Source: JAWKOK01 sp963698255 (GTDB lineage: Bacteria; Chloroflexota; Anaerolineae; Caldilineales; Caldilineaceae). Taken from it: DNA of 64,000 bases. Each line of letters starts with the position of its first letter. Position 1 is the stretch's first letter. The translations under genes and the position numbers were made by a program. Shown one piece after another: positions 27,923 to 36,606 of this stretch. The notes beneath the pieces are model-generated. The model saw only the letters and a list, made by a program, of their open reading frames with translations, was not told the DNA's origin and made no database searches. The stretch is from positions 124,001 through 188,000 of the forward strand of contig CAVOQD010000036.1 in assembly GCA_963698255.1 (NCBI GenBank). The letters run 5' to 3'.

Positions 27923-28702
27923 TCAGCGCAAGACCAACGTCACCGGACAGTGGTCCGATCCCAGAACGTCCTGGTGTGTGATCACATCTTGCACCCGCGG
28001 CACAAACGCCTCGGAGACCAGGAAGTAGTCCAGTCGCCAGCCCTTGTTCTTCCCCCGTTGGTTCTGCATGTATGACCAGTAGGTATATTGGACCTTCTCC
28101 GGATAGCGTTCTCTGAACACGTCGACAAAGCCATGGTCCAGGAACTTGGTGATCCAGGCCCGCTCCTCCGGCAAGAAACCGGTGATCTTCGTTTTGCGCT
28201 TGGGGTTGTCGACATCGATCTCTTGGTGTGACGTGTTGATGTCGCCGCAGATGATCACATGCTTGCCCGCGGCATGCAGGGCGTCGCATTTGTCCAACAG
28301 CGCTGCATAGAAGTCGAGTTTGAACGGCACCCGTTCGAGCTCTCGTCCACCATTGGGGACGTAGAGATTGAAGAGCGTAAAATCGTCGAACTCGGCCTGG
28401 ATGGTCCGGCCCTCATGATCAAAGCGGTCGACGCCCAGCCCGGTTGATAGCGGAACCGGCTGTTCTTTGAACAGTTGATCTTTGACCAGGGTCAAGGTGC
28501 CGCTGTAGCCCTTTTTCTCTGCCGGGTTCCAACAGGCGTGATAGGGATCAAAGAGCGCTCGGTCCGGTTCGGCGATCTGGTCCGGGTTGGCTTTGATCTC
28601 CTGCAAACAGATGACGTCCGGATCGAATTCCTTGATCCAGTCAAAGCCACCCTTTTTGATCATGGCCCGCAAGCCGGCGACATTCCATGTAGTTATCTTC
28701 AT
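27923..28702 (-). CDS. xthA: Exodeoxyribonuclease III
   Basis: An intact 259-residue member of the EEP superfamily. MKITTWNVAGLRAM opening, Glu35 in ICLQEIKANP, NLYVPNGG, ICGDINTSH, YTYWSYMQN, then GWRLDYFLVS and LGSDHCPVTLVL carry the metal, catalytic and phosphate-binding residues. It acts as AP endonuclease and 3'-5' exonuclease in base-excision repair. Its ATG overlaps the stop of the upstream gene by 4 bp (ATGA), so the two are translationally coupled. Confidence 0.95.
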   Translation of the reverse strand: MKITTWNVAGLRAMIKKGGFDWIKEFDPDVICLQEIKANPDQIAEPDRALFDPYHACWNPAEKKGYSGTLTLVKDQLFKEQPVPLSTGLGVDRFDHEGRTIQAEFDDFTLFNLYVPNGGRELERVPFKLDFYAALLDKCDALHAAGKHVIICGDINTSHQEIDVDNPKRKTKITGFLPEERAWITKFLDHGFVDVFRERYPEKVQYTYWSYMQNQRGKNKGWRLDYFLVSEAFVPRVQDVITHQDVLGSDHCPVTLVLR

Positions 28703-29400
28703 CTGACTCTCCTCTCCTCGGCATCCACCAACTTGTACAGATTGGCACGCCCTTGCTTGCCCGTCAATTCAATCAACTGCATATTGCGCAGGCAATAGGC
28801 CATCTTCTGCGCCAACGGTCTTCTGATTCCTGCCGCATCCGCCAAGTCCGCGGTGGTGAAGGTCGTTTCCAGCCCATCGGGAAGCAATCCTCGCCAATCC
28901 GTCGGCCCGTCAAACACTTTCCGGCCGACGACTTCCAACAGCCGGCGCTCGTCCGTGCCCCACCCACGTCTGCGCCAGTTGCGTTTCTCGTCGTAGCGCC
29001 GAACCTCCTCTTCCCGGATCAACAGGACCTCCAGCGCAAAGTTGTCGTGCATCAGTAGCTGCGGGAAGCTCACGGCCTGCCCGAACAGGTCTTCGACCCG
29101 TCCTCTCTTGGGTGACTTGCGCCGTGTGCTTTCGCCGCCATCATCGGTCGCCAACTTGATGATCCACTTCTCCTGTGGGATCGGATAGATCAGCCGAACC
29201 CGATGGGTGGGGAGCAGGGCGAAAAGCTTTGACTTCATGGACGAGAAACTGCCGGTCTGGATCTCCATCAACAGATCGTCTCGGACGATGTCGATCACAA
29301 ACCCGTCAACGGCCACTTCAAATCGATCGCCGGGCTGAGCGCACCAGTCCTTCAGCGATGCGTGCAGCGGCTTTTCGTTCAGCAGTCCGATTCCTGGCAT
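28699..29400 (-). CDS. Putative PD-(D/E)XK-like + winged-helix protein coupled to xthA (DUF8091-like)
   Basis: An intact 233-residue protein. The N-terminal third has FVIDIVRDDLLMEIQTGSFS followed by SMKSKLFALLP: an Asp, then Glu-x-Gln twelve residues later, then Lys, the arrangement of many PD-(D/E)XK nuclease folds. The C-terminal part (LETTFTTADLADAAGIRR, LAQKMAYCLRNMQLIELTG) looks like a winged helix. The Arg/Lys-rich middle (STRRKSPKRGRVEDLFGQ) could contact nucleic acid. I recall similar proteins as DUF8091 but cannot confirm. The ATGA overlap with exonuclease III suggests a DNA-repair or DNA-maintenance role (inference). Confidence 0.6.
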   Translation of the reverse strand: MPGIGLLNEKPLHASLKDWCAQPGDRFEVAVDGFVIDIVRDDLLMEIQTGSFSSMKSKLFALLPTHRVRLIYPIPQEKWIIKLATDDGGESTRRKSPKRGRVEDLFGQAVSFPQLLMHDNFALEVLLIREEEVRRYDEKRNWRRRGWGTDERRLLEVVGRKVFDGPTDWRGLLPDGLETTFTTADLADAAGIRRPLAQKMAYCLRNMQLIELTGKQGRANLYKLVDAEERRVR

Positions 29401-29427
29401 CGAAATCTCACGTTCTGTGTTGATCGC

Positions 29428-29871
29428 TTATCGGCTCAAGTATGTTTCGTCGCCATGCACCCATGCGAAATGGAGTGCAGGGAATCTGTCGCCATCCGCC
29501 CTCACAATCCGGTCAACCTGTGAGTCGGGGTTCCGTTGACCGACAGTAAGGCCGAACGGTTCTGCTACCTTTCCCTCGATTGCGATGGAGACCAATTCAC
29601 CGTCCGATCTGCCCAGTACCCAAACATCGTTCTGCGAGGCGCCACCGCGGCCAGGCAGAGCGACTCTGTGCTCGGGCAGAATGATGAGTGGTTCGATAGC
29701 GGGAAAGCTCTGCCGCAGCACAGTCTGGACAGTTGCCGGGAAGCCGTCGGCTTCTTCCCATGCGTATGCGAGGGAGCGCGCTGAGAAGCCGGTTTTCCAC
29801 TGCTTCTCGGGGTCGGCGAGAAACCGCTGCCAGTCATCTGCGCCGCGTGTAGGCGTGTAGATCCTTTTCAT
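29428..29871 (-). CDS. DUF6946-like protein, probably C-terminally altered
   Basis: 147 residues. TPTRGADDWQRFLADPEKQW followed by GFSARSLAYAWEEADGFP, then ILPEHRVALPGRGGASQNDV and ELVSIAIEGKVAEPFG fit a family of unknown function (DUF6946 as I recall it). The Asp of SQNDV and Glu-x-Lys of IEGKV fit a PD-(D/E)XK core. Family members usually run longer after EPFG; here the sequence diverges (TVGQRNPDSQVDRIV) and stops early, so a frame slip or truncation near 29530 is possible. It lies 27 bp from the xthA partner gene on the same strand, hinting at a three-gene unit. Confidence 0.55.
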   Translation of the reverse strand: MKRIYTPTRGADDWQRFLADPEKQWKTGFSARSLAYAWEEADGFPATVQTVLRQSFPAIEPLIILPEHRVALPGRGGASQNDVWVLGRSDGELVSIAIEGKVAEPFGLTVGQRNPDSQVDRIVRADGDRFPALHFAWVHGDETYLSR

Positions 29872-30144
29872 TCGGTTCCTCAGATCAACGGAATACGGAT
29901 TGTGCGAAACGCATCAGTCCGAACTTTAGGGAACGCTCGCTTCCGGCAAAGGCTTTGCCTTGCAGCGCCTCCCCAGAACCCTTACCTTTACCCACAGGTC
30001 AAAAGGTCGAAGTAAAGGGCGTTGGCGAACACTCCAGATGGCCGCCGCCACCCCCAAGGCTCCTGGATAGCCGATTTTCGCCCTATCAAAAAGATGTGGG
30101 CAAAGATAAGCCCCGGACTGAGGGCAGGGAGCCGAACGCCTGCG
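29872..30144. other. Intergenic region, no gene seen
   Basis: About 270 bp including the short imperfect dyad ggcaaaggctttgcc (29946-29960). No coding, RNA or repeat signature can be supported. Confidence 0.4.
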
Positions 30145-30984
30145 TCAAGGCGGCGTGAGCCGGCCGGGAACATCGACGCGGAAGCGTTCCACCTGTCCAG
30201 TATCCGCCACGGTGACATAGCAGGTGCAGCCGTCCGGGCCGCCAAAGGTCAGGTTCGTACAATTTTGGCCATGCAGCGCCACCGTCTGCAAGACCTCGCC
30301 GGTCGGCGAAAGCTTGAGTACGACACCCGCGCCCCAGCGCGTGACGTAGAGATTGCCCGCGGCGTCGCAACGCATGCCGTCTAGACCCTGATCGTCAAAC
30401 GTTTTCAGCAGTCGCCGCTTGTCGATGTCGATGTCGCCATCGGGCGACAGATCGTAGGCCCAGATGCGCCGCTGCACGGTTTCGTTGACGTAGAGCGTGC
30501 GCTCGTCCGGGCTGACCTCGATGCCGTTGGTCGTGCCCAATCCGTCGGCCAGCAGTACAAACTTGCGGTCCAGGCCGATGCGCCAGAGCTGCCCCGTGCC
30601 GTCTGACCAGTTGGGGTCGCTGGCAAAGAGCACGCCCGCCGTGGTGATGGCGATGTCGTTGGGTTGATTCAGCCTAGGCTCGTGGGCGTAGACGCTGATT
30701 GCGCGCGACTGCATGTCCACGCTAAGGATGTTGTGGCCCGTGTAGTCTGCGATCAGCATCTCGCCGGCTCCATTGAAGCGGATGCCGTTGCCAATGCTGC
30801 CGGCCGGCAGTTCGACAAAGACGCTCGCTTCGCCCTCGGGCGTGACCCGGCCAATCGTGCCCTGGCGCTCGTAGTTGACGGCGTACAGATTGCCGGCGGC
30901 GTCGCAGGCCGGGCCTTCAATGCCGTCGGTGAAGCTGTAGCGCGGCGTAAACTCGCGGCTGAAAAAAAGCGACTCAATATTCAT
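30145..30984 (-). CDS. SMP-30/gluconolactonase-family protein
   Basis: The start at ATG 30984 follows gtcgaggttttcc; 279 residues, intact. The beta-propeller signature is clear: TDGIEGPACDAAGNLYAVNY, LPAGSIGNGIRFNGAGEMLI, LNQPNDIAITTAGVLFASDP, GLGTTNGIEVSPDERTLYVN and LDGMRCDAAGNLYVTRWGAG. The Glu in IEGPA, Asn in GTTNGI and Asp in LDGMRCD are the expected metal ligands of this lactonase family. It probably hydrolyses a sugar lactone, feeding sugar-acid dehydratases such as those at 5.7 and 62.5 kb. Confidence 0.9.
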   Translation of the reverse strand: MNIESLFFSREFTPRYSFTDGIEGPACDAAGNLYAVNYERQGTIGRVTPEGEASVFVELPAGSIGNGIRFNGAGEMLIADYTGHNILSVDMQSRAISVYAHEPRLNQPNDIAITTAGVLFASDPNWSDGTGQLWRIGLDRKFVLLADGLGTTNGIEVSPDERTLYVNETVQRRIWAYDLSPDGDIDIDKRRLLKTFDDQGLDGMRCDAAGNLYVTRWGAGVVLKLSPTGEVLQTVALHGQNCTNLTFGGPDGCTCYVTVADTGQVERFRVDVPGRLTPP

Positions 30985-31029
30985 GGAAAACCTCGACGAT
31001 TGAGTTATTGTGTGCGCTATGAGTCCACT

Positions 31030-31160
31030 GCAATACAGATTTTTGCCACAGATGCACACCGATTTGTACGGATAGGACACAGATGACTCTTGCAGTAGAC
31101 TGGTCTCCGTCAGGAAATATCCGTGAACAGCCGGTATCTGTGGCTATCTGTGACGAATCA
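31030..31160. repeat. Intergenic mirrored array, family B
   Basis: tttttgccacagatgcacac and cgataggacacagat-type words (31040-31085) are mirrored by tatctgtggctatctgtgac (31134-31153). It lies between divergent genes. The gap 30985-31286 holds nothing else recognisable. Confidence 0.7.
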
Positions 31161-31286
31161 TTTGTTCTTGCAACAGAGTCATCTATTGGATACTATCCGA
31201 TGTGTGGTCTTCGCGCAATCGTACCGATTCAGGCAGCATTGAATTCTTTCCAACGCTAATGAGTTAGGTGACCAAGAGGTGGGCCA

Positions 31287-31661
31287 GTGATCGAAATCGT
31301 CCGCTCGTACGTGGTCAAGCCGGATCGCCGGGGCCAGTTTGAGTTGTCATACGGGCCGGGCGGCGTCTGGAGCGAGCTGTTTGCAAGCAGCCAGGGGTTT
31401 CTGGGCATCACCGTGCTGCGTGACACCGTGGACCCGCAGCGCTACCTGACCATCGAGGTGTGGAATAGCGAAGCGCAGCGAGCGCAAGCGCAGGACGAGC
31501 ACGAGACAGCGTACGCCGAGTTGAAGGCCAAGATTGGCGAATGGATTGAATCGATGCAGGAGATGGGTGTCTACAGCGTGCTGGCCGAGGCGGGTGTGCG
31601 TCGCCGTGGCGGCGTCAGGCGAGCCAAGCCCAGGGTGGATCGGCGCAGGGGAATGGATTGA
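31287..31661 (+). CDS. Antibiotic-biosynthesis-monooxygenase-fold protein
   Basis: GTG 31287 follows accaagaggtgggcca. 124 residues: IEIVRSYVVKPDRRGQFELS, GFLGITVLRDTVDPQRYLTI and EVWNSEAQRAQAQDEHETAY match the ABM dimeric alpha/beta-barrel family. The last 20 residues are Arg-rich and atypical (RRRGGVRRAKPRVDRRRG), so the real end may be near GVYSVLAEAGV with a frame slip near 31590. It precedes a LuxR fragment. Substrate unknown. Confidence 0.65.
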   Translation: MIEIVRSYVVKPDRRGQFELSYGPGGVWSELFASSQGFLGITVLRDTVDPQRYLTIEVWNSEAQRAQAQDEHETAYAELKAKIGEWIESMQEMGVYSVLAEAGVRRRGGVRRAKPRVDRRRGMD

Positions 31662-31693
31662 AATGGAGACGTGTCCTAAATGGGAGCGCTCTT

Positions 31694-31936
31694 CGACTGA
31701 TGAGCTTTTTCTCCGCACGTCCCGATTTGCCGATGGACATCTTCCCCGAACTGACCGAAAGTGAGCGCAATGTTCTGCGCTTGATGGCGCAGGGCACAAG
31801 CAATGAAGCGATTGCACTGCAGTTGTCGCTCAGCACCAAGACGGTACGCAATTACGTCTCCAACATTTTTGGCAAACTTCAGGTCGCCGATCGTGCACAG
31901 GCCATTGTGAAAGCGCGAGATGCAGGGTTGAACTAA
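31694..31936 (+). pseudogene. LuxR/NarL-family regulator, C-terminal remnant
   Basis: FFSARPDLPMDIFPELTESE, RNVLRLMAQGTSNEAIALQL and STKTVRNYVSNIFGKLQV form a complete LuxR-type helix-turn-helix with the linker that follows the receiver domain in two-component response regulators. The receiver domain (about 130 residues) is missing; upstream DNA encodes the ABM protein in another frame. Probably a truncated response regulator. Confidence 0.7.
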
Positions 31937-32274
31937 TTCTTCGTCGCCATGACCGGCGGCAATCATACTGGGCTGCGTTGCACCCTGTTGCTGTCAGCTC
32001 GATCATTGGCTACAATGAGGGCGATTGGAGGCTGTCTCGTGCAGCCTGAAACCACGGAAACAAGACTGAAATTCCACAGACAGTTTGGTCCCACCGAATT
32101 ATTTCAACACGGATTATGCGGCGGCAACCGGGCATGGTGACACGTTGATTCTCTTCACGTCGCATAATCCCTATTCGTTGTTGGCGGGCTGTCAACGTCA
32201 ATGTGAAGATTCTTGATACGGGTAAGAGCGGAATTAGAAACCCGTACAGTTCGCTCGACCATGGAGGCAGAGTC
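31937..32274. other. Intergenic region, no gene seen
   Basis: About 340 bp between two gene remnants. I found no supported frame, RNA or repeat. gattggaggctgtctcgtg near 32020-32045 resembles a ribosome site but leads only to a short unsupported frame. Confidence 0.4.
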
Positions 32275-32436
32275 GTGACATTTATCAGCACAGTCTCTGA
32301 GAGTGACGCTTCGGCTGAGGTAAAACTGATGTACGACAAGAACCTGGATGCAATGGGGTATATTCCAACTCCGGGAATCGCTGACTGTGGGGCGACCCAT
32401 TGGTGGACAGAGCTCTGGATAGAAACAGTTGTTTGA
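32275..32436 (+). pseudogene. Carboxymuconolactone-decarboxylase-family protein, N-terminal remnant
   Basis: GTG 32275 follows catggaggcagagtc. TFISTVSESDASAEVKLMYD and KNLDAMGYIPTPG are the characteristic N-terminus of peroxidase-related CMD/AhpD-like proteins (about 190 residues). After about 30 residues the match is lost (IADCGATHWWTELW) and the frame stops at 32436. The CxxC active site is absent, so this is a dead fragment. Confidence 0.6.
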
Positions 32437-32609
32437 GAAAGCGGCGATAGTCTTCGGACAAGTATTTGTTGCTCAGCACCGCTTCGGGTCAAGTTCAAAG
32501 CCCGCTAACCGGCCACTCTAGCTGACCGGACCTGATCTAGCGCGTTTTCGACTTTGGCGGCATGCGTCACCGAGTTTGGTCTGCAACCTTTTCCGCCCGC
32601 ATCCGGTCC
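32437..32609. other. Intergenic region before the attC-like element
   Basis: Roughly 170 bp with no gene seen. It would be the tail of the preceding cassette if the downstream element is a real attC site. Confidence 0.3.
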
Positions 32610-32725
32610 GGCGCCTAAGTTTTTCGCTCATGTAGGTAACGGACTGAAATTGCCATTATTTCCTGAGGGAAGACGGTGCAATTTCAGTTCTCCGCCCATA
32701 TGAGCGAAGTTTTTTGTTAGGCGCC
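32610..32725 (+). repeat. attC-like imperfect inverted repeat before the VOC gene
   Basis: A 116-bp element with 9-bp perfect outer arms GGCGCCTAA/TTAGGCGCC (32610-32618, 32717-32725), a second stem TTCGCTCAT/ATGAGCGAA (32623-32631, 32700-32708) and a third ACTGAAATTGC/GCAATTTCAGT (32643-32653, 32678-32688) around a 24-nt loop. The right end GTTAGGC (32716-32722) matches the integron core GTTRRRY. The left GCCTAAG (32613-32619) matches RYYYAAC except the last base. The next gene starts 15 bp from the core. No integrase is in the window. Confidence 0.5.
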
Positions 32726-32736
32726 AAGGAGAGATC

Positions 32737-33189
32737 ATGACGGTCAAGCGTATGGACAACGTCGGCATCGTGGTAGAAGACATCGATGCCGCCATTGAGT
32801 TCTTCACCGAACTTGGCCTCGAACTCGAGGGGCGCGCCCCAATCGAAGGAGACTGGGCGGATGGCGTCACTGGATTGCGCGACATGCGCGTCGAGATTGC
32901 CATGATGCGTACGCCGGACGGTCACAGCCGGCTCGAGTTGTCCCGATTCCTCGCGCCGCCTGTGGTCGCCGATCACCGCAGCGCCCCGGTGAACGCTCTC
33001 GGTTACCTACGCGTCATGTTCACCGTGGAGGACATCGACGATACGCTCGCCCGGCTCGGCAAACGCGGCGCGGAGCTCGTCGGCGAAGTGGTCCAGTACG
33101 AAGACACGTATCGGCTCTGCTACATCCGTGGCCCCGAAGGAATTCTCATCGGGCTTGCCCAAGAGCTCGCGCAGCAGACTTCCCGATGA
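32737..33189 (+). CDS. VOC-superfamily (glyoxalase/bleomycin-resistance-like) protein
   Basis: ATG 32737 follows gccaaggagagatc. An intact 150-residue protein: MDNVGIVVEDIDAAIEFFTE, LGLELEGR, PDGHSRLELSRF, NALGYLRVMFTVEDIDDTLA and YRLCYIRGPEGILIGLAQEL give the paired beta-alpha-beta-beta-beta modules and metal positions of vicinal-oxygen-chelate enzymes. The activity (dioxygenase, isomerase or resistance) cannot be read from sequence. It follows an attC-like hairpin at cassette-like spacing and has a strong terminator 100 bp after its end, so it may be a mobile gene cassette (inference). Confidence 0.85.
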   Translation: MTVKRMDNVGIVVEDIDAAIEFFTELGLELEGRAPIEGDWADGVTGLRDMRVEIAMMRTPDGHSRLELSRFLAPPVVADHRSAPVNALGYLRVMFTVEDIDDTLARLGKRGAELVGEVVQYEDTYRLCYIRGPEGILIGLAQELAQQTSR

Positions 33190-33292
33190 GCAACGGGACA
33201 CAATTGGCCATCGCTGGCAAGGGGGTGACCACACAGCAACTGCTACAGTAATTGTTTGATTTCACTGTCCAAAACTAATGACACATTCCGAT

Positions 33293-33330
33293 AAAGATGC
33301 CCAACCTGTCGAGACAGGTTGGGCATCTTT
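33293..33330. terminator. Very strong hairpin terminator
   Basis: An 18-bp perfect stem (33293-33310 with 33313-33330), core GCCCAACCTGTC/GACAGGTTGGGC, beginning AAA and ending TTT, between the convergent VOC and M16C genes. Works for both strands. Confidence 0.75.
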
Positions 33331-33374
33331 TAATATGTTCAATTCGGATCGATGCCTGAGTCCGCTGAAAGTGC

Positions 33375-33430
33375 AGAATTCAGCTCATCTGTGCCCCATC
33401 CAAGCTTTTCTGTGTCCATCTGTGACAGAT
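33375..33430. repeat. Family B words, one-sided
   Basis: cagctcatctgtgccccatc and tctgtgtccatctgtgacag next to the M16C stop, a half-array of the CACAGATGGACACAGAT family. Confidence 0.55.
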
Positions 33431-36375
33431 CAAAGCGCCTTCTGAATCACCAACCCCTCATCCAATGCCTCATTCGCTGCCGCCAATGCATCGGCCGATC
33501 CCATCACCACAACGCGGCCGACCTCGTTGGCGCGCTCAAGCACGTCGGCGAAATGCACGAAGTCCTCACGGGTCGTGCCCAGGATGCCGTCACGGGCCTG
33601 CTGGCGGCGGTCGTCGGTCTCGCCGGTCAGGTAGCGGGTCATGGAGGTGAAGCCCTTGGCGTCGGGCAGTTGGTAGGCGTCCATGGTGCCGATGGCTCCG
33701 ATGATGGCCTTGGTCAGCTCGTCGTCGCCCAGGTCGTAGGATGCGCAGGAAGTCGGCGGTGCGGTCGTAGTTGTCCAGCGTGCCCAGCAGATTGGGATCG
33801 CGGTAGGAGAGGAAGCTCCAGACGCCTGTGTGTTTGCTGAAGTTGCAGAATGCGCCGTAGGCCCCGCCCTGGGCGCGGATCTTGTCCCACAGCCAGCCGG
33901 TGCGCACCAGGTTGCTGATCACGTTGATCGAGCCGTCGTACTCGTAGCCCAGTTCGTAGAGATTGGCCCCCTTGCCCACATAGTTGACCTGGGCCGGAAT
34001 GGTCAGTCCCTCGTGTGCAGGCAGCGCAGCGGGCGTCCAGACGGCGCGCCCGCCGTCGACCGAGGGCAGCGCCGCTGACGAATTCGCGCAGTTGGGGTTC
34101 GAACTCGCCCCAGTTGGTCGCATCCAATGTGACGTTGGCGATCATGCCGTTGCGCCGGATCAGATGGCCGCGCACATCCTCCAGCTTGGCCAGCACGCCC
34201 GGCCAGTCGTTGTCGACCTGCTCGGCCAGTTCGCGCACAAAGGCGAGGAAGGCGACGCCGCCAAGCTGCTCGTTGACCCAGGCCGCTTCGCTGAACGCGG
34301 CGCCCAGCCTCGAACTGACGTAGGAGTGGCCCGACGGCACCAGGCTGGCCTCCATGCCGCGCCTTGGTCTCCAGCACGATCTGGTGGAAGCGTTCCCGGT
34401 TGTCCAGCTTCACTGTCAGCAGAATGTCGCGCATGATCTCGAGCATGGCCGGGGCCTGATCCATGGTCGCCTTGCCCTGCACGGTCAGCCAGGCCGTGGC
34501 CTCCGGGTTGTCGACCTGGGACGAGATGAAGTCCGAGGCATAGATGCCGCCGGTCTTGCGCCCGATGCGCTGCGACAGCTTGACGTAGTCCTCGGTCTCG
34601 GTGCCCAGCCGGGTCAGCGCCTTGCCGAAGAAATCGGCGTAGGGCAGCAGATCCTGGGGCAGCACGTGCATGTCGAAGCCCAGGGTCGAGATAGACGATG
34701 CCGTTGGTGAAGAGATCGTGGTAGAGGATCTGGCCGTCGCCCAGCGGCAACACCTCGATCGGAATCGTGTTGACCTCCTTGTCCAGATCCGACAGTTGCA
34801 GCGATGGCAATGTCGCCAGCAGTTCGGGCGAATCGGGCGTCTCCTGCAAACGCTTGAGCGTTGCGGTGTTGTCGACGATGGCTTGCAGTTCGGCCTCGTC
34901 CATCAACGCCCGCGCAGCGTCGAGACGCGCACGCTCCTCGTCCTCCAGTCGCCGGTTGTAGTCCGGGTCCGGCTCCATCACCACGGTGGTGCGATGGGGG
35001 TTGTCGAGCAGATAGGTGCGAATCAGCGCCTGGAGATAGGCCGGATCGTCGGCCAGCCGTTGCTTGACCGCGGCCAGCGGCGCTTCGAAGGCCAGCGGGG
35101 CCAGCGGATCCTGATCGTAGAGCCAGGTCGACAGCGAGCGCATCATCAGCAACAGGCCACGCGGATAGGAGCCGGAGTTGTTCTCGCGCAGGCTGAACTC
35201 GATGGTGTTGAGCGCGGCTTCGATCATCTCCGGCTCGAAGCCCTGGTCGGCCAGGTCGGTCAAGCGTGTCCAGGATCAGCGCTTCCAACGCGTCCACATC
35301 GGCCGAGGCCATGCCCTTGAGCCCGGCGCGGAAGGTCATCTGGCGCAGGCCCGTGCCCAGGCCGCCGCCGATGACATCCTCGCCCAGCCCCGAGTCGAGC
35401 AGTCGTCTTGCGCAGCGGCGAGGCCTGGGTGCTGACCAGCGCGTAGGAGAGTATCTCCAGCGCCATGGCCAGCGCCGGGTTGTCGTTCTCCGGCAGCAGC
35501 CAGCCGACCAGCGTCATGGTCTTACCGCCCGCTTCGCCGCTTTCGTCAGCGCCCCCGTCGTCATCGACCCCGTACGATTCGACAATGCGGCGGGGCTCGT
35601 CAAACGGCGGCTGCAAGGTCACTGTGCCGTCGACCGGGCAGGGCGTCGAACGCGCTCAGAACGCTGTCGAGCAGACGCAGGCGCTCGGTCGGATCGTCGT
35701 CGCCGTAGAAGAAGAGACGCGCGTTGGACGGATGGTAGTAGGTCTCGTGGAAGGTCTTGAACTGCTCGTAGGTCAGGTCCGGGATCACACGCGGGTCGCC
35801 GCCGGAGTCGTAGCCGTAGGCGTTGTCGGGGAAGAGCGCGTGCTGGCTGGCCCGATAGAGCATGCTGTCGGGCGACGAGTAGGCGCCCTTCATCTCGTTG
35901 AAGACGATGCCCTTGTAGACCAGCGGTCCGTCCACGCTGTCCAAGCTCGTAGTGCCAGCCCTCCTGGTCCAGGTGGTGGGGCGTGATCAGCGGATGGAAG
36001 ACGGCGTCCAGATAGACGTCGACCAGGTTGTAGAAGTCCTGCAAGTTGGTGCTGGCCACCGGATAGGTCGTCTTGTCCGGCGAGGTGAAGGCGTTGAGGA
36101 AGGTCTTGAGCGAGCCTTTGATCAACTGGACAAAGGGTTCCTTGAGCGGATATTTCTCGCGAGCCGCCCAGCACCGAGTGCTCCATGATGTGGGCGATGC
36201 CGGTCGAGTCCTCGGGCGGCGTGCGAAAGCTGACGCCAAAGACCTTGTTCTCGTCATCGTTTTCCAGCGAGAGCAGTTCAGCGCCGGTCTTGTCGTGGCG
36301 GAAGATGCGCACGTGGACGTTCAGTTCAGGGATATCGGTCTCACGCGTAAGGGTGAAGCCGTGGATGGTCGTCAT
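33430..36375 (-). pseudogene. M16C (presequence-protease-like) metallopeptidase with about nine frameshifts
   Basis: A large pitrilysin-family zinc protease of about 980 codons. The start MTTIHGFTLTRETDIPELNV leads to the inverted zinc motif H62-I-M-E-H66 (GIAHIMEHSVLGGS). Then KTFLNAFTSPDKTTYPVAS, GIVFNEMKGAYSSPDSMLY, NNSGSYPRGLLLMMRSLSTW and the M16C-associated domain (ISNLVRTGWLWDKIRAQGGA, YDRTADFLR) follow in order. Homology is continuous but the frame changes near 36163, 35945, 35637, 35405, 35263, 34690, 34362, 34070 and 33740. This is about one break per 330 bp, denser than elsewhere. It degrades peptides if functional. Local error cluster or true decay cannot be separated here. Confidence 0.85.
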
Positions 36376-36426
36376 GGGATTTCCTCACAGGTCAAAGGAG
36401 CCATTGGCTCGCACAGGTAGTTTGTA

Positions 36427-36600
36427 GCACGACATAGCTGTCGTTGCTTTTTCCGGTCAAACCAAACGGGTGTGTTCAACTCAAGATCCTCCGGGAGGGG
36501 CATTGTGCATTGCCAGTTTGCTGTCATCACCCTCCCGGAGGATCGGTTCAACCGGTTTTGAACACACCCAAACCAAACTGCTACGACAGTTATGTCGTGC
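36427..36600. repeat. Large imperfect inverted repeat (MITE-like)
   Basis: Three nested arms match: gcacgacatagctgtcgt (36427-36444) with 36583-36600; GGGTGTGTTCAA (36468-36479) with 36558-36569; GATCCTCCGGGAGGG (36485-36499) with 36530-36544. The centre is about 30 bp. Unlike the period-9 arrays it is non-repetitive inside, resembling a non-autonomous mobile element or a complex terminator between two same-strand genes. Confidence 0.65.
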
Positions 36601-36606
36601 GACAAC

